A stretch of DNA of 64,000 nucleotides from Hydrogenophaga sp. BPS33 (lineage in GTDB: Bacteria; Pseudomonadota; Gammaproteobacteria; Burkholderiales; Burkholderiaceae_C). Of this stretch, positions 1-11,158 are shown in pieces; position 1 is the stretch's first letter, and each line of letters opens with the position of its first letter. Under the pieces are notes generated by a model, which saw nothing but the letters and a program-made list of their open reading frames with translations, had not been told where the DNA came from and made no database searches. The DNA is taken from contig NZ_CP044549.1 in the NCBI RefSeq assembly GCF_009859475.1, positions 5,456,001 to 5,520,000 of the forward strand. The letters run 5' to 3'. The translations under genes and the position numbers were made by a program.

Positions 1-927
1 AACCCGAATGTGACCAAGCTGCTCAACGACATTCGCACCGATGTGGAAACCGGCACGTCGCTGAGCGCTGCATTCCGCAGGCATCCGCTGTACTTCGACA
101 GTCTGTATTGCAATCTTGTGGAAGCGGGCGAAGCCGCCGGTATTCTCGAAGAGTTGCTGGACCGCCTGGCCACCTACATGGAGAAAACCGAGGCGCTCAA
201 GTCCAAGATCAAGTCGGCACTGATGTATCCCATCGCGGTGATCGTCGTGGCCTTCGTGGTGGTGGCTGTGATCATGATCTTCGTGATTCCCTCGTTCAAG
301 GAAGTCTTCACCTCCTTCGGCGCAGACCTTCCCGCGCCAACGCTTTTTGTGATCGCCATGAGCGAGTTCTTCACCGAGTACTGGTGGCTGATCTTTGGCG
401 GCATTGGCGGCGGCCTCTACTTCTTCATGCAAGCCTGGAAGCGCAACGAAAGGGTGCAACGGTTCATGGACCGTCTGCTGCTCAAGTTGCCGATCTTCGG
501 CGTACTGATCGAAAAATCGGTCATTGCGCGCTGGACGCGCACATTGGCCACCATGTTTGCCGCTGGCGTTCCACTCGTGGAAGCACTCGACTCTGTGGGC
601 GGCGCTTCGGGGAATTCGGTCTATGCCATCGCCACGGAAAAGATCCAGCAAGAGGTTTCCACCGGCACCAGCCTGACCAACGCGATGACCAATGCCAACG
701 TCTTTCCATCGATGGTGTTGCAGATGTGTGCCATTGGTGAGGAATCCGGATCGATCGACCACATGCTGGGCAAAGCTGCCGATTTCTACGAAGCCGAGGT
801 CGATGACATGGTCGCGGGCATTTCCAGCCTGATGGAACCCATCATCATCGTGGTGCTGGGCACGGTCATCGGCGGGATCGTGGTGTCGATGTATCTCCCG
901 ATTTTCAAGCTGGGCCAGGTGGTTTGA
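1..927 (+). CDS. pilC: Type IV pilus inner-membrane platform protein PilC (5' end outside window)
   Basis: Inner-membrane core protein of the type IV pilus motor, which links the PilB/PilT ATPases to pilin assembly. The reading frame is open from base 1, so the gene begins upstream of the window. The visible 309 codons hold the end of one T2SSF domain and a full second one. There is a hydrophobic segment at about 230-290, another at about 390-430, and a C-terminal membrane helix rich in Ile, Val and Gly just before the stop. The C-terminal ending around IFKLGQVV is typical of PilC rather than of GspF. The stop codon overlaps the pilD start by one base, as in classical pilBCD clusters, so pilB probably lies immediately upstream. 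Confidence 0.95.
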   Translation, partial: NPNVTKLLNDIRTDVETGTSLSAAFRRHPLYFDSLYCNLVEAGEAAGILEELLDRLATYMEKTEALKSKIKSALMYPIAVIVVAFVVVAVIMIFVIPSFKEVFTSFGADLPAPTLFVIAMSEFFTEYWWLIFGGIGGGLYFFMQAWKRNERVQRFMDRLLLKLPIFGVLIEKSVIARWTRTLATMFAAGVPLVEALDSVGGASGNSVYAIATEKIQQEVSTGTSLTNAMTNANVFPSMVLQMCAIGEESGSIDHMLGKAADFYEAEVDDMVAGISSLMEPIIIVVLGTVIGGIVVSMYLPIFKLGQVV

Positions 928-1781
928 TGTTCGACGCGAGCACGCCCGTGGCGGCGTTGCTGGGTCTGCTGGGCCTGCTGGTGGGCAGCTTTCTCAACGT
1001 GGTTATCTACCGCTTGCCCAAGATGATGGAGCAGCGCTGGGCCGCCGAATGCGCCGAGCTTCATGCGACAGACGACGCCCCTGCGCCATCCAAATCGCAG
1101 CCCTTCAATCTGATGGTGCCGCGTTCGCGCTGCCCGCACTGCGGACATCGGATCAGGTGGTTCGAAAACATCCCGGTGTTCAGTTACCTCGCCTTGCGCG
1201 GCCGCTGCTCCCAATGTTCCACGCCCATCAGTGTGCGCTACCCCGCGATCGAAGTGGTCACAGCCGCGATGTTCGCCTGGTGTGGCTGGCACTTTGGATG
1301 GGGCTGGGAAGCCCTGGCGTGGAGCGGTTTTTCGGCAGCGGTCCTGGCGCTGGCCGCGATCGACTGGGACACGACCCTCTTGCCCGACGACATCACCCTG
1401 CCCTTGCTGTGGACCGGCCTGTGTGTGGCAGGTCTGCGTATCACGGACACGCTTTTGCCCGATGCCTTGTGGGGTGCGGTCGCAGGCTATATGTCCTTGT
1501 GGCTGGTCTACTGGGCTTTCAAGCTCGTCACCGGCAAAGAAGGTATGGGCTACGGGGATTTCAAACTGTTCGCGGCTTTCGGGGCCTGGTTTGGCTGGCA
1601 GGCATTGATTCCGGTGATCCTGATGGCATCCCTGATCGGTGCGGTCGTCGGCATCGCGATCAAACTCAAGGGCAACTTGCGCGAGGGTGGCTATGTGCCT
1701 TTTGGCCCCTTCCTGGCGTTGGCGGGGTTGACTTCCATGGTGTTTGGACCGCCGGCCATGCTGGCGGTCGTTGGCCTGTGA
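927..1781 (+). CDS. pilD: Prepilin peptidase / N-methyltransferase PilD
   Basis: Bifunctional inner-membrane aspartyl protease (family A24) that cleaves the leader of type IV prepilins and N-methylates the new N-terminus. From the ATG at 927 it is 284 residues, the usual length. The cytoplasmic loop carries two CxxC pairs (C69/C72 and C94/C97), the zinc motif of canonical PilD. Catalytic aspartates are D146 or D148 (in IDWD) and D211 in the GYGD motif (208-211). Several hydrophobic helices follow the N-terminal PilD segment GLLVGSFLNVVIYRLP. An in-frame TTG three bases upstream is a less likely start. The gene overlaps pilC by one base and coaE by four, so the three are probably co-transcribed. 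Confidence 0.96.
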   Translation: MFDASTPVAALLGLLGLLVGSFLNVVIYRLPKMMEQRWAAECAELHATDDAPAPSKSQPFNLMVPRSRCPHCGHRIRWFENIPVFSYLALRGRCSQCSTPISVRYPAIEVVTAAMFAWCGWHFGWGWEALAWSGFSAAVLALAAIDWDTTLLPDDITLPLLWTGLCVAGLRITDTLLPDALWGAVAGYMSLWLVYWAFKLVTGKEGMGYGDFKLFAAFGAWFGWQALIPVILMASLIGAVVGIAIKLKGNLREGGYVPFGPFLALAGLTSMVFGPPAMLAVVGL

Positions 1782-2392
1782 CACACACTTCAGGCCGAGC
1801 CGCGTTCAAGCTGGGGCTCACTGGCGGCATCGGCAGTGGAAAAAGCACCCTGGCCCGTTTGCTGGAAGCCCGAGGCGCGGACGTCGTCGATGCCGATGCT
1901 ATCTCCCGCCGCAGCACAGAAGCCGGCGGCAGCGCCATGCCCGCCATCGCGCATACCTTTGGCGCCGACTTCATTGCGGCCGACGGCGCACTCGACCGGC
2001 AGCGCATGCGCGATCACGTGTTCGCGGTGCCTGCGGCACGGCAGACGCTGGAGCGCATCGTGCATCCCCTGGTGGCGATCGAGATACAGCGTCAGGTCGC
2101 TGCCTCTGGATCGGCTTGCGTGGTGTTTGATGTCCCACTCCTGGTCGAATCGCCGCGCTGGCGCCCACAGCTCGACCGGGTGTTGGTCGTGGATTGCGCC
2201 CCCGCCACGCAAGTACGCCGCGTTCAGGCGCGCAATGGCTGGGACACGGCGACCATCGAGCTGGTGATGCGCAACCAAAGCCCACGCTTGGCAAGGCTGG
2301 CGGCCGCAGACATCGTGGTCCACAACGACGTAGACGATCTGGGGCCGCTGGAGCGGGCTGCGAATGAGCTTGCAAAGCAGTTCGGGCTATGA
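1778..2392 (+). CDS. coaE: Dephospho-CoA kinase
   Basis: Catalyses the last step of coenzyme A synthesis, ATP-dependent 3'-phosphorylation of dephospho-CoA, in the cytoplasm. The protein is 204 residues with a P-loop GGIGSGKST at 16-24. The typical CoaE segment VVDADAISR follows, and later come the VFDVPLLVES and NQSPRLARLAAADIVVHND regions. The start is a GTG that overlaps the pilD stop (GTGA). The open frame continues upstream into pilD, but that part is a shadow. The pilD-coaE-zapD-yacG order is widely conserved in beta- and gammaproteobacteria. Confidence 0.94.
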   Translation: MTHTSGRAAFKLGLTGGIGSGKSTLARLLEARGADVVDADAISRRSTEAGGSAMPAIAHTFGADFIAADGALDRQRMRDHVFAVPAARQTLERIVHPLVAIEIQRQVAASGSACVVFDVPLLVESPRWRPQLDRVLVVDCAPATQVRRVQARNGWDTATIELVMRNQSPRLARLAAADIVVHNDVDDLGPLERAANELAKQFGL

Positions 2393-2435
2393 TGAAGCCA
2401 TCCCCCGCCGCCCCGCCCTGCGATCTGCCGCTGCC

Positions 2436-3191
2436 GTGATCCTGTACGACTACCCACTCAACGAACGCATTCGCACCTACCTGCGCCTCGAACAGCTGTT
2501 CCGCCGCATGGTGGAGTTGGTGCCGCGCAGTCACGCGTTGGACCACCATTACGCCATCCAGACGATCTTCGAGATCATGGATGTGGCAGCCCGGGCCGAT
2601 ATGAAATCGGATGTACTCAAGGATCTGGACCGCCACAAGCAGCAACTCATCGGCTACCGCGGCAACCCCATGATTGCCGAGCAGGCGCTCGAAGAGGTCA
2701 TTCAAAAGCTGGACGACTGCTTCACCCAACTGAACGAGATGACGGGCAAGACGGGCCAGGCGCTCACAGAAAACGACTGGTTGATGAGCATCCGAAGTCG
2801 CATCGGTATTCCAGGCGGCACCTGTGAATTCGACTTGCCAGCGTACTACCACTGGCAGCACCGCAGCCCCGAAGATCGTCGGGCAGATCTGCACCGGTGG
2901 TCCATGCCGCTGGCCCCTCTGGCCGAGTCCATCGTGCAACTCCTCAAGATGTTGCGCGAATCGGGTTCGGCGCAGAAGGTGGTTGCTCCCTCAGGCCAGT
3001 TCCAGCTGAATCTGCCGCAGGGACGCACATTTCATTTGCTGCGCTTGCGCATCGACCCATCGACCGGACTCATTCCCGAGATCAGTGGCAATCGCCTGAT
3101 GCTGTCGGTCCGCCTGATGCGCCATGGCGATGACGACCGCTTGCACCCTGCTCAGGAGGATGCGGCGTTCGAACTGACGCTGTGCGCTTGA
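2436..3191 (+). CDS. zapD: Cell division protein ZapD (Z-ring associated)
   Basis: Member of the ZapD/YacF (DUF1342) family, a cytoplasmic protein that cross-links FtsZ filaments at the division site. The conserved family N-terminus ILYDYPLNERIRTYLRLEQL begins right after a GTG at 2436, giving 251 residues, the usual size. An upstream ATG at 2364 would add 24 residues and overlap coaE by 29 bp. It has no better ribosome site, and the added residues do not look like the family, so I prefer the GTG. The C-terminal half has the family motif LSVRLMRHGD. The gene sits between coaE and yacG, as in E. coli. Confidence 0.92.
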   Translation: MILYDYPLNERIRTYLRLEQLFRRMVELVPRSHALDHHYAIQTIFEIMDVAARADMKSDVLKDLDRHKQQLIGYRGNPMIAEQALEEVIQKLDDCFTQLNEMTGKTGQALTENDWLMSIRSRIGIPGGTCEFDLPAYYHWQHRSPEDRRADLHRWSMPLAPLAESIVQLLKMLRESGSAQKVVAPSGQFQLNLPQGRTFHLLRLRIDPSTGLIPEISGNRLMLSVRLMRHGDDDRLHPAQEDAAFELTLCA

Positions 3192-3198
3192 GCCCATC

Positions 3199-3402
3199 AT
3201 GAGCGACGCCACAGCCCAAGCGCCGGTGCGCACGGTGCGCTGCCCTCAATGCGGCGGACCAAGCGCCTATGTGTCCAGCAATGCGTACAGGCCGTTCTGC
3301 AGCGAACGCTGCAAGCAGATGGACCTGGGCGCCTGGGCCAATGAGGAATTCAGCCTGCCGGAAAAGGAAGGCCAGAGCGACCCCGGATTCGAGCAGAGCT
3401 GA
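3199..3402 (+). CDS. yacG: DNA gyrase inhibitor YacG (zinc protein)
   Basis: Small zinc-binding protein (67 residues) of the YacG family, shown in E. coli to bind GyrB and inhibit gyrase. Four cysteines form the zinc site: C15 and C18 in CPQCGG, and C34 and C38 in FCSERC. The diagnostic sequence CKQMDLGAW follows, and the C-terminal tail is acidic and disordered. It lies 7 bp after zapD and ends the plus-strand run. The next gene, mutT, converges on it with about 39 bp between the two stops. Confidence 0.94.
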   Translation: MSDATAQAPVRTVRCPQCGGPSAYVSSNAYRPFCSERCKQMDLGAWANEEFSLPEKEGQSDPGFEQS

Positions 3403-3441
3403 GTCGCAGGCCTCGGCCCAGCGCGCGGTGCCATCAAGGCG

Positions 3442-3990
3442 TCAATGGGTGGTCTGCTCGGCGGCCAGCCACTCCAGCACCGGCAGGGTGCCCGCCAGAA
3501 CGGGTGCGCAGGACACCGGCAGGGAATGCCAGCCAAACTGCTGCCCTTCACGCATGTGCATCTCGCCTACCCAGTCGCGCACCTTGCAAAAGTGCAGCCG
3601 TACCAGTCCGTGTGGGTAGTCGACCATTGACACCTTCCAGATCGCGGCCGAGCCGATCGTGACGCCAATCTCCTCCTGCAACTCGCGCCGCAGGGCCTGC
3701 TCGACCGTCTCACCAGCCTCCAGCTTGCCGCCCGGGAACTCCCAGTACCCAGCGTACACCTTTCCAGGAGGACGGGAGGTGAGAAGAAACGCACCATCTT
3801 TGTTGATGAGCACGCCGACGGCCACATCGACCACGGGGCGGTTCGAGGAGCGCGGTGCGTCCTGGTCCGCATCGACAACCAACACATCCGTCGCGTTCAC
3901 TGGACTACCCCTCCCTGCGGCGCTCACTGGTGTACCTTCGGCCTCGCCTGCGGCGCGAGCTTGCTTGGGGCGGCCCGGCGCTGCGCTCAT
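3442..3990 (-). CDS. mutT: MutT-type Nudix hydrolase (8-oxo-dGTP diphosphatase)
   Basis: Sanitises the nucleotide pool by hydrolysing 8-oxo-dGTP. A complete Nudix box is present: GGKLEAGETVEQALRREL followed by QEEIGV. The fold begins at RPVVDVAVGVLI, and the C-terminus (PVLEWLAAE) is MutT-like. Two starts are possible. The ATG at 3990 overlaps the stop of the upstream ATPase gene (ATGA) and gives 182 residues. A GTG at 3900 gives 152 residues, closer to the usual MutT length. The 30 extra residues (rich in A, G, R, P) look low-complexity and may come from an intergenic repeat, so the true start is uncertain. In Pseudomonas, mutT also sits near argJ and secA. Confidence 0.9.
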   Translation of the reverse strand: MSAAPGRPKQARAAGEAEGTPVSAAGRGSPVNATDVLVVDADQDAPRSSNRPVVDVAVGVLINKDGAFLLTSRPPGKVYAGYWEFPGGKLEAGETVEQALRRELQEEIGVTIGSAAIWKVSMVDYPHGLVRLHFCKVRDWVGEMHMREGQQFGWHSLPVSCAPVLAGTLPVLEWLAAEQTTH

Positions 3991-4865
3991 GCGGACTGGG
4001 CATGGGTGCCCACGTAGTCTCGGGCGAACTGGTAGGCCACGCGGCCACTGCGCGAACCGCGCTCCAGCGCCCAGACCAGCGCCAGAGGCCTGGCCTTTTC
4101 CATGTCTTGCGCGGGCACGCCCAATGCGGACAACCACTGCGCCACGATGGTGAGGTATTCCTCCTGGCTGAAGGGATAGAAGCTCACCCAAAGGCCAAAA
4201 CGCTCGGAGAGCGAGATCTTTTCCTCCACCACCTCGCCCGGGTGCACCTCACCGTCCGCGGTGTGCGTGTAGGTGAGGTTTTCCTTCATGTACTCGGGCA
4301 GCAAATGGCGGCGGTTGCTGGTTGCGTAGATCAGCACGTTCGGGCTCGCGGCCGACACCGACCCGTCCAGTATGGACTTGAGTGCCTTGTAACCTGGCTC
4401 GCCGTCTTCAAAGCTGAGGTCGTCGCAAAACACGATGAAGCGCTCGGGGCGATCGGCGACCACTTCGACGATGTCGGGGAGATCGACCAGATCAGACTTG
4501 TCCACTTCGATCAGGCGCAGGCCTTGCGGCGCATATTCGTTGAGACACGCACGCACCAGGGAAGATTTGCCCGTGCCGCGTGCGCCTGTCAACAGCACGT
4601 TGTTGGCGGGCTGTCCTTGCACAAACTGCAAGGTATTGCGCTGGATTTTTTCCTTTTGCCCATCGATCTCCTGCAGATCGCCCAGGCGCATGGCGCCCAC
4701 ATGGCGCACAGGTTCCAGCACGCCGTGGCCGCTGCTGCGCTTGCGGTAGCGCCAGGCCACAGCGATGGACCAATCGGGCGCGGACAGGGGTTGCGGCAGA
4801 ACCGCTTCAATGCGATCGATGAGTTGTTCGGCCCGTTGCAGCAGCCGCTCGAAATGCTCGTTCAT
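3987..4865 (-). CDS. DUF815-family AAA+ ATPase of unknown role
   Basis: A 292-residue P-loop ATPase of the DUF815 family. Walker A is GARGTGKSS near residue 94. A Walker B-like stretch, FIVFCDDLSFE, lies near 143-153, followed by a sensor-like segment NVLIYATSNRRHLLPEYM. The region FGLWVSFYPFSQEEYL is a further AAA-type signature. Family members are predicted cytoplasmic ATPases without a settled function, and I do not assign one. The gene starts 1 bp after argJ ends and its stop overlaps a possible mutT start, so it is embedded in an argJ-ATPase-mutT transcription unit. Confidence 0.85.
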   Translation of the reverse strand: MNEHFERLLQRAEQLIDRIEAVLPQPLSAPDWSIAVAWRYRKRSSGHGVLEPVRHVGAMRLGDLQEIDGQKEKIQRNTLQFVQGQPANNVLLTGARGTGKSSLVRACLNEYAPQGLRLIEVDKSDLVDLPDIVEVVADRPERFIVFCDDLSFEDGEPGYKALKSILDGSVSAASPNVLIYATSNRRHLLPEYMKENLTYTHTADGEVHPGEVVEEKISLSERFGLWVSFYPFSQEEYLTIVAQWLSALGVPAQDMEKARPLALVWALERGSRSGRVAYQFARDYVGTHAQSA

Positions 4866-4866
4866 G

Positions 4867-6114
4867 TCAGGACCGGTAGTCCGCGTTGATGGTCACGTAC
4901 TCATGGCTGAAGTCGCAGGTCCACACGGTTTCGGTGGCGTCTCCTCGGCCCAGGCCGATGCGCACCAGGATTTCCGCTGGCTTCATCACGCGCTGGCCGT
5001 CTTCCTCGCGGTAGTCGGGGTGTCGGCCACCCGCGCGGACCACATGCACGTCGCCCAGGTACAGATCGATGGTGCCCACGTCCAGGTCGTGGATGCCGGC
5101 GTAGCCGACCGCCGCCAAAATGCGGCCGAGATTGGGATCACTGGCGAAGAAGGCGGTTTTCACCAGCGGCGAATGCGCCACCGCGTAGGCCGCCTGCAGG
5201 CATTCGGCCGAGTTGCGCCCACCTTCGACCTGGATGGTGATGAACTTGGTGGCGCCCTCACCGTCGCGCACGATGGCATGCGCCAGCTTCCGTGCCACGG
5301 TGGTCAATGCCACAAGCAACGCACGGCCAGCGGGGCTGTCCAGGTCCGTGATGGGCGCATTGCCCGCTCGACCTGTGGCCACGACCACGAAAGAGTCGTT
5401 GGTGCTGGTGTCGCCATCCACCGTCACGCGGTTGAACGATGCGTCGGCCAGGCGGCGCGCCAGAGTGTTCATCAACGCCGGCGCCACGGCAGCGTCGGTG
5501 GCCAGGAACCCCAGCATGGTCGCCATGTTGGGGCGGATCATGCCCGCGCCTTTGGAGATGCCCGTGGCATGGGCCATGACCCCATCCAGCTCGAACCGCT
5601 CGCTGCTGGCCTTGGGCAAGGTGTCTGTGGTCATGATGCCCTGTGCTGCCGACAGCCATTGCGCGCCGTCCGCGGTCTGCTGCTGCGCCGCGTGCGTCAA
5701 GGCCTGCGGCAAGCCCGCCAGCAGACGGTCCAGCGGCAGGGGCTCCATGATCACGCCCGTGGAGAACGGCAACACCTGTTCGTGGTGCAGCCCCAGCGAA
5801 CGCGCAAGCGCGGTGCAGGTCTGGCGCGCGTGGGCAAGACCTTGCTCACCCGTGCCGGCATTGGCATTGCCGGTGTTGATGACCAGTGCCCGAATCGATT
5901 GACCCGAGCTCAGGTGGTCGCGACACACCTGCACGGGAGCGGCGGCATAGCGGTTCTGCGTGAACACCGCGCCCACGGCGCATTCATCGTCCAGCAGAAA
6001 GACCGTGAGGTCCTTGCGATTCGCTTTGCGGATGCCCGCTTCCACCACACCGATGCGCACACCGGCGATCGGCAGCAGATCCGTGGCCAGGGGCGCGTTG
6101 AGTTGAACAGGCAT
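4867..6114 (-). CDS. argJ: Bifunctional ornithine acetyltransferase / N-acetylglutamate synthase
   Basis: Arginine biosynthesis: transfers the acetyl group of N-acetylornithine to glutamate, and in bifunctional forms also uses acetyl-CoA. The 415-residue precursor cleaves itself before a threonine. The site is visible in [17 protein letters not shown], with cleavage expected at Ala-Thr. Other family landmarks are [13 protein letters not shown] and the C-terminal [17 protein letters not shown]. The linear (argA-dependent) and cyclic variants cannot be told apart from sequence alone. It lies between secA and the DUF815 ATPase on the same strand. Confidence 0.96.
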   Translation of the reverse strand: MPVQLNAPLATDLLPIAGVRIGVVEAGIRKANRKDLTVFLLDDECAVGAVFTQNRYAAAPVQVCRDHLSSGQSIRALVINTGNANAGTGEQGLAHARQTCTALARSLGLHHEQVLPFSTGVIMEPLPLDRLLAGLPQALTHAAQQQTADGAQWLSAAQGIMTTDTLPKASSERFELDGVMAHATGISKGAGMIRPNMATMLGFLATDAAVAPALMNTLARRLADASFNRVTVDGDTSTNDSFVVVATGRAGNAPITDLDSPAGRALLVALTTVARKLAHAIVRDGEGATKFITIQVEGGRNSAECLQAAYAVAHSPLVKTAFFASDPNLGRILAAVGYAGIHDLDVGTIDLYLGDVHVVRAGGRHPDYREEDGQRVMKPAEILVRIGLGRGDATETVWTCDFSHEYVTINADYRS

Positions 6115-6195
6115 GAGAACTCCGAGAGTGGTTCAGGATGCCTGACGGCGACGCGCTCGCGGCCTGTTGCAAAGCCGCCGCTGCGCGCGTCGGCG

Positions 6196-8955
<2,760 letters not shown>

Positions 8956-9077
8956 ACGTGAAGGCCTGCGCAGGAGACCCGAAGGGTTCCAGGCAGACAG
9001 ATGTGGATTGGAGAGCTAGCTCAGGCGAGCCCGGGGAGCAAAGGACGGGATGAACCCATGATGTGCAGCCAGGCGCA

Positions 9078-9098
9078 GCGCTTTCAAGAGCAAAGCGC
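9078..9098 (-). terminator. Stem-loop between the M23 peptidase gene and secA
   Basis: A 7-bp perfect stem (GCGCTTT / AAAGCGC) with a 7-base loop, 29 bp past the M23 stop. No T-run follows on the minus strand; on the plus strand a short TTTT does. It is a weak terminator or a leader structure for secA. The rest of 8956-9126 shows nothing I can name. Confidence 0.3.
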
Positions 9099-9126
9099 GC
9101 ATTTTACCCGCCACGCCCAAGGCAGC

Positions 9127-10077
9127 TCAGGGCTTGGCGGTGGCCAGCGCGGCAGGTTTGGCCGAGGCAAGGTTTTCGCCCGCGGCCAGGAAGCGGCTGG
9201 GGTCTTGCGGCACACCAGCCACCCAGACTTCGAAGTGCAAATGTGGCCCCGTGGACCGGCCGGTGGTTCCGACCTCGGCGATCTTCTGGCCTCGCTTGAC
9301 GATATCGCCCTTCTTCACGAACACCTTCGAACTGTGCGCGTAACGGGTGATGAGTTCGTTGCCGTGGTCGATCTCGACCATGTTGCCGTAAGCCGCGTGG
9401 TACTCCTGAACCACCACGACGCCACCCGCGGCCGCGACGATGGGCGTCCCCGGGTTGGCCGGAAAGTCCAGGCCTGTGTGCAAAGCCGATCGACCCGTGA
9501 TGGGGTCGATGCGGAAGCCAAAGCGCGAACCGACCGGCGTGTCGGCCACGGGTTGCTCGGTCGGCACCATCGTGCGCTGGATCTTCTGGTCGAACAACCG
9601 CGACTCCACCACCGTCAACCAGTCCACACGCGAACCGCTGCTCTGCTCGATGCTGTCCAACGCCACCGTCAGCTCTTCCATCGTCAGATCGCGCCCGGCC
9701 ACCAACGCCCCGCCCGCACCTTGCGGGAGCTTGAACTGCGCAGGGTTAAGCCCCGCCAACCCCGCCACGCGTTCGCCTAGCGAATCGATCTGCACCATGC
9801 GTGCCTGCATTTCGCCCAGACGGCGCGCCATCGCATCAAGATTCGCGCGCAAGTAAGCGTTTTGCGAATCGGCTTCGTTCTGATGAACCAACCTGGCCAC
9901 GGGGGCAAAGCCCGGCCAGCCCTGACGAACACCCTCCAGAAACACCCAGTGGTAGGTGATGATCGCACCCAGCATCAACAACACCGATGCCAACACCCCT
10001 GCGCCCACCAGCTTGAGCCCACTGAGGTGCATGGCCCGGCTCTTGGCCAGCCAAGCGTCCGTGATAATGATGTGCAC
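9127..10077 (-). CDS. M23-family metallopeptidase with N-terminal membrane anchor
   Basis: Probable periplasmic peptidoglycan endopeptidase or LytM-type factor. It is 316 residues with one transmembrane helix at about 22-50, a helical region at about 75-175, and a C-terminal LytM/M23 domain. The zinc ligands are visible: His and Asp in HTGLDFPANPG (about 209-213), then the catalytic His in TRYAHSSK and the HLHFEV motif near 285. With all ligands intact the enzyme is expected to be active. The start is a GTG giving the family N-terminus MHIIITDAWL. It lies between dciA and secA, as in Pseudomonas. Confidence 0.92.
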   Translation of the reverse strand: MHIIITDAWLAKSRAMHLSGLKLVGAGVLASVLLMLGAIITYHWVFLEGVRQGWPGFAPVARLVHQNEADSQNAYLRANLDAMARRLGEMQARMVQIDSLGERVAGLAGLNPAQFKLPQGAGGALVAGRDLTMEELTVALDSIEQSSGSRVDWLTVVESRLFDQKIQRTMVPTEQPVADTPVGSRFGFRIDPITGRSALHTGLDFPANPGTPIVAAAGGVVVVQEYHAAYGNMVEIDHGNELITRYAHSSKVFVKKGDIVKRGQKIAEVGTTGRSTGPHLHFEVWVAGVPQDPSRFLAAGENLASAKPAALATAKP

Positions 10078-10138
10078 TCTGTTCTGCCTTTCCTAGTCTG
10101 TTTGGCCACGCTGAACGACTTGCATTTGCCGCCATCGC

Positions 10139-10456
10139 ATGCCCACGCCCCCCACCTCCCACAACACGTTCACGCTGGCACAGGCGGCGGGGGCGGCGCC
10201 GTCATTGGCGGCGCTGCAGGAGCGCATCCGTGAATCCCAGTGGTGCCTGGAACAGATTCGTCACCTGATACCCGCCGGCCTGCGGGCTCATGTGCGGTCC
10301 GGGCCATTGCAAGACCAGGAATGGTGTCTGCTCGTCGCCAGCGGCGCGGCATCCACCAAACTGCGCCATCTGCTGCCGGCACTGCAGCTCGCGTTGACCC
10401 AAAGGGGTGCGCAGGTTACCGCAATCCGCATCAAAGTCCAAACACCGGGACGATGA
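10139..10456 (+). CDS. dciA: DciA-like (DUF721) replicative helicase loader candidate
   Basis: A 105-residue protein resembling the DUF721/DciA family, which in bacteria lacking DnaC-type loaders interacts with and loads the DnaB helicase. Evidence is the DUF721-like core (QIRHLIPAGLRAHVRSG, then LVASGAASTKLRHLLPALQ) and the position: divergent from the M23-secA-argJ block, matching the lpxC-dciA-M23-secA-argJ order known in Pseudomonas. It is shorter than typical DciA and essentially only the KH-like domain is visible. Similarity is moderate, so the name is an inference helped by context. Confidence 0.7.
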   Translation: MPTPPTSHNTFTLAQAAGAAPSLAALQERIRESQWCLEQIRHLIPAGLRAHVRSGPLQDQEWCLLVASGAASTKLRHLLPALQLALTQRGAQVTAIRIKVQTPGR

Positions 10457-10485
10457 ACGCGCTGCGAGCGCGCACTTGCGGGGAG

Positions 10486-10561
<76 letters not shown>

Positions 10562-10574
10562 GAGACCCAAAATT

Positions 10575-11114
10575 TTACTTGACCCGTTTGAGCTGGGGCT
10601 TGCCGCCCGGGCGACCCGGCCCAGGTGGCAATTCCGGCGGATCTCCGGGCTCCGGGGTCGTGTCATCGCTGGTCACGGCACGCAGCGAAGCGCCACCACG
10701 CCCCGGACCCTCGGCCGCAAACTCCTCGTCCCCGGCCACTTCAGAAGTGGCCGCGCCGGCCGGCGCCTGCTGGCCCGCAGCCTGGGCCGCTGGCGCCGGG
10801 AACGCCATGCCCTGTCCATTCTCGCGCGCATAAATCGCGATCACATGGGTGACGGGCACCACGATCTCGCGCGCCACACCGCCAAAACGCGCCTTGAACT
10901 CGATGAAATCGTTGCCCAAACGGAGACCGTTGGTGGCGTCCATGCTGACGTTGAGCACGATTTCACCGTTCTTCACGAACTCCATCGGCACGCGCACGGA
11001 AGCATCGACATGCACCGCGATGTAGGGCGAGAAACCATTGTCCGCGCACCATTCGTGCAGTGCGCGAATGAGGTAGGGACGGGCGGAAGGTGTGTCCTGT
11101 TCGAAGGCGCTCAT
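10575..11114 (-). CDS. sspB: ClpXP specificity-enhancing factor SspB
   Basis: Adaptor that delivers ssrA-tagged and other substrates to ClpXP. The conserved N-terminal domain covers about 1-115 (RPYLIRALHEWCADNGFSPY, then the substrate-binding fold with GNDFIEFKARFGG). A long Ala/Pro/Gly-rich linker leads to a short C-terminal tail, PQLKRVK, that resembles the ClpX-binding tip of E. coli SspB. I use the ATG at 11114 (179 residues); an upstream in-frame codon at 11132 would add six residues. It follows sspA on the same strand, the classic sspAB operon. Confidence 0.93.
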   Translation of the reverse strand: MSAFEQDTPSARPYLIRALHEWCADNGFSPYIAVHVDASVRVPMEFVKNGEIVLNVSMDATNGLRLGNDFIEFKARFGGVAREIVVPVTHVIAIYARENGQGMAFPAPAAQAAGQQAPAGAATSEVAGDEEFAAEGPGRGGASLRAVTSDDTTPEPGDPPELPPGPGRPGGKPQLKRVK

Positions 11115-11158
11115 GGCTGCGGGTGAAACCAAATGACGGCGGGGAGCCTTTCGGGCCC

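Noticed and set aside
1049..1777. Upstream extension of the coaE frame through pilD
   Set aside because: pilD is clearly coded in another frame here; the coaE family N-terminus begins at the GTG at 1778.
8956..9126. SecM-like arrest peptide upstream of secA
   Set aside because: No open frame with signal peptide and arrest motif is present; only a small hairpin is seen.
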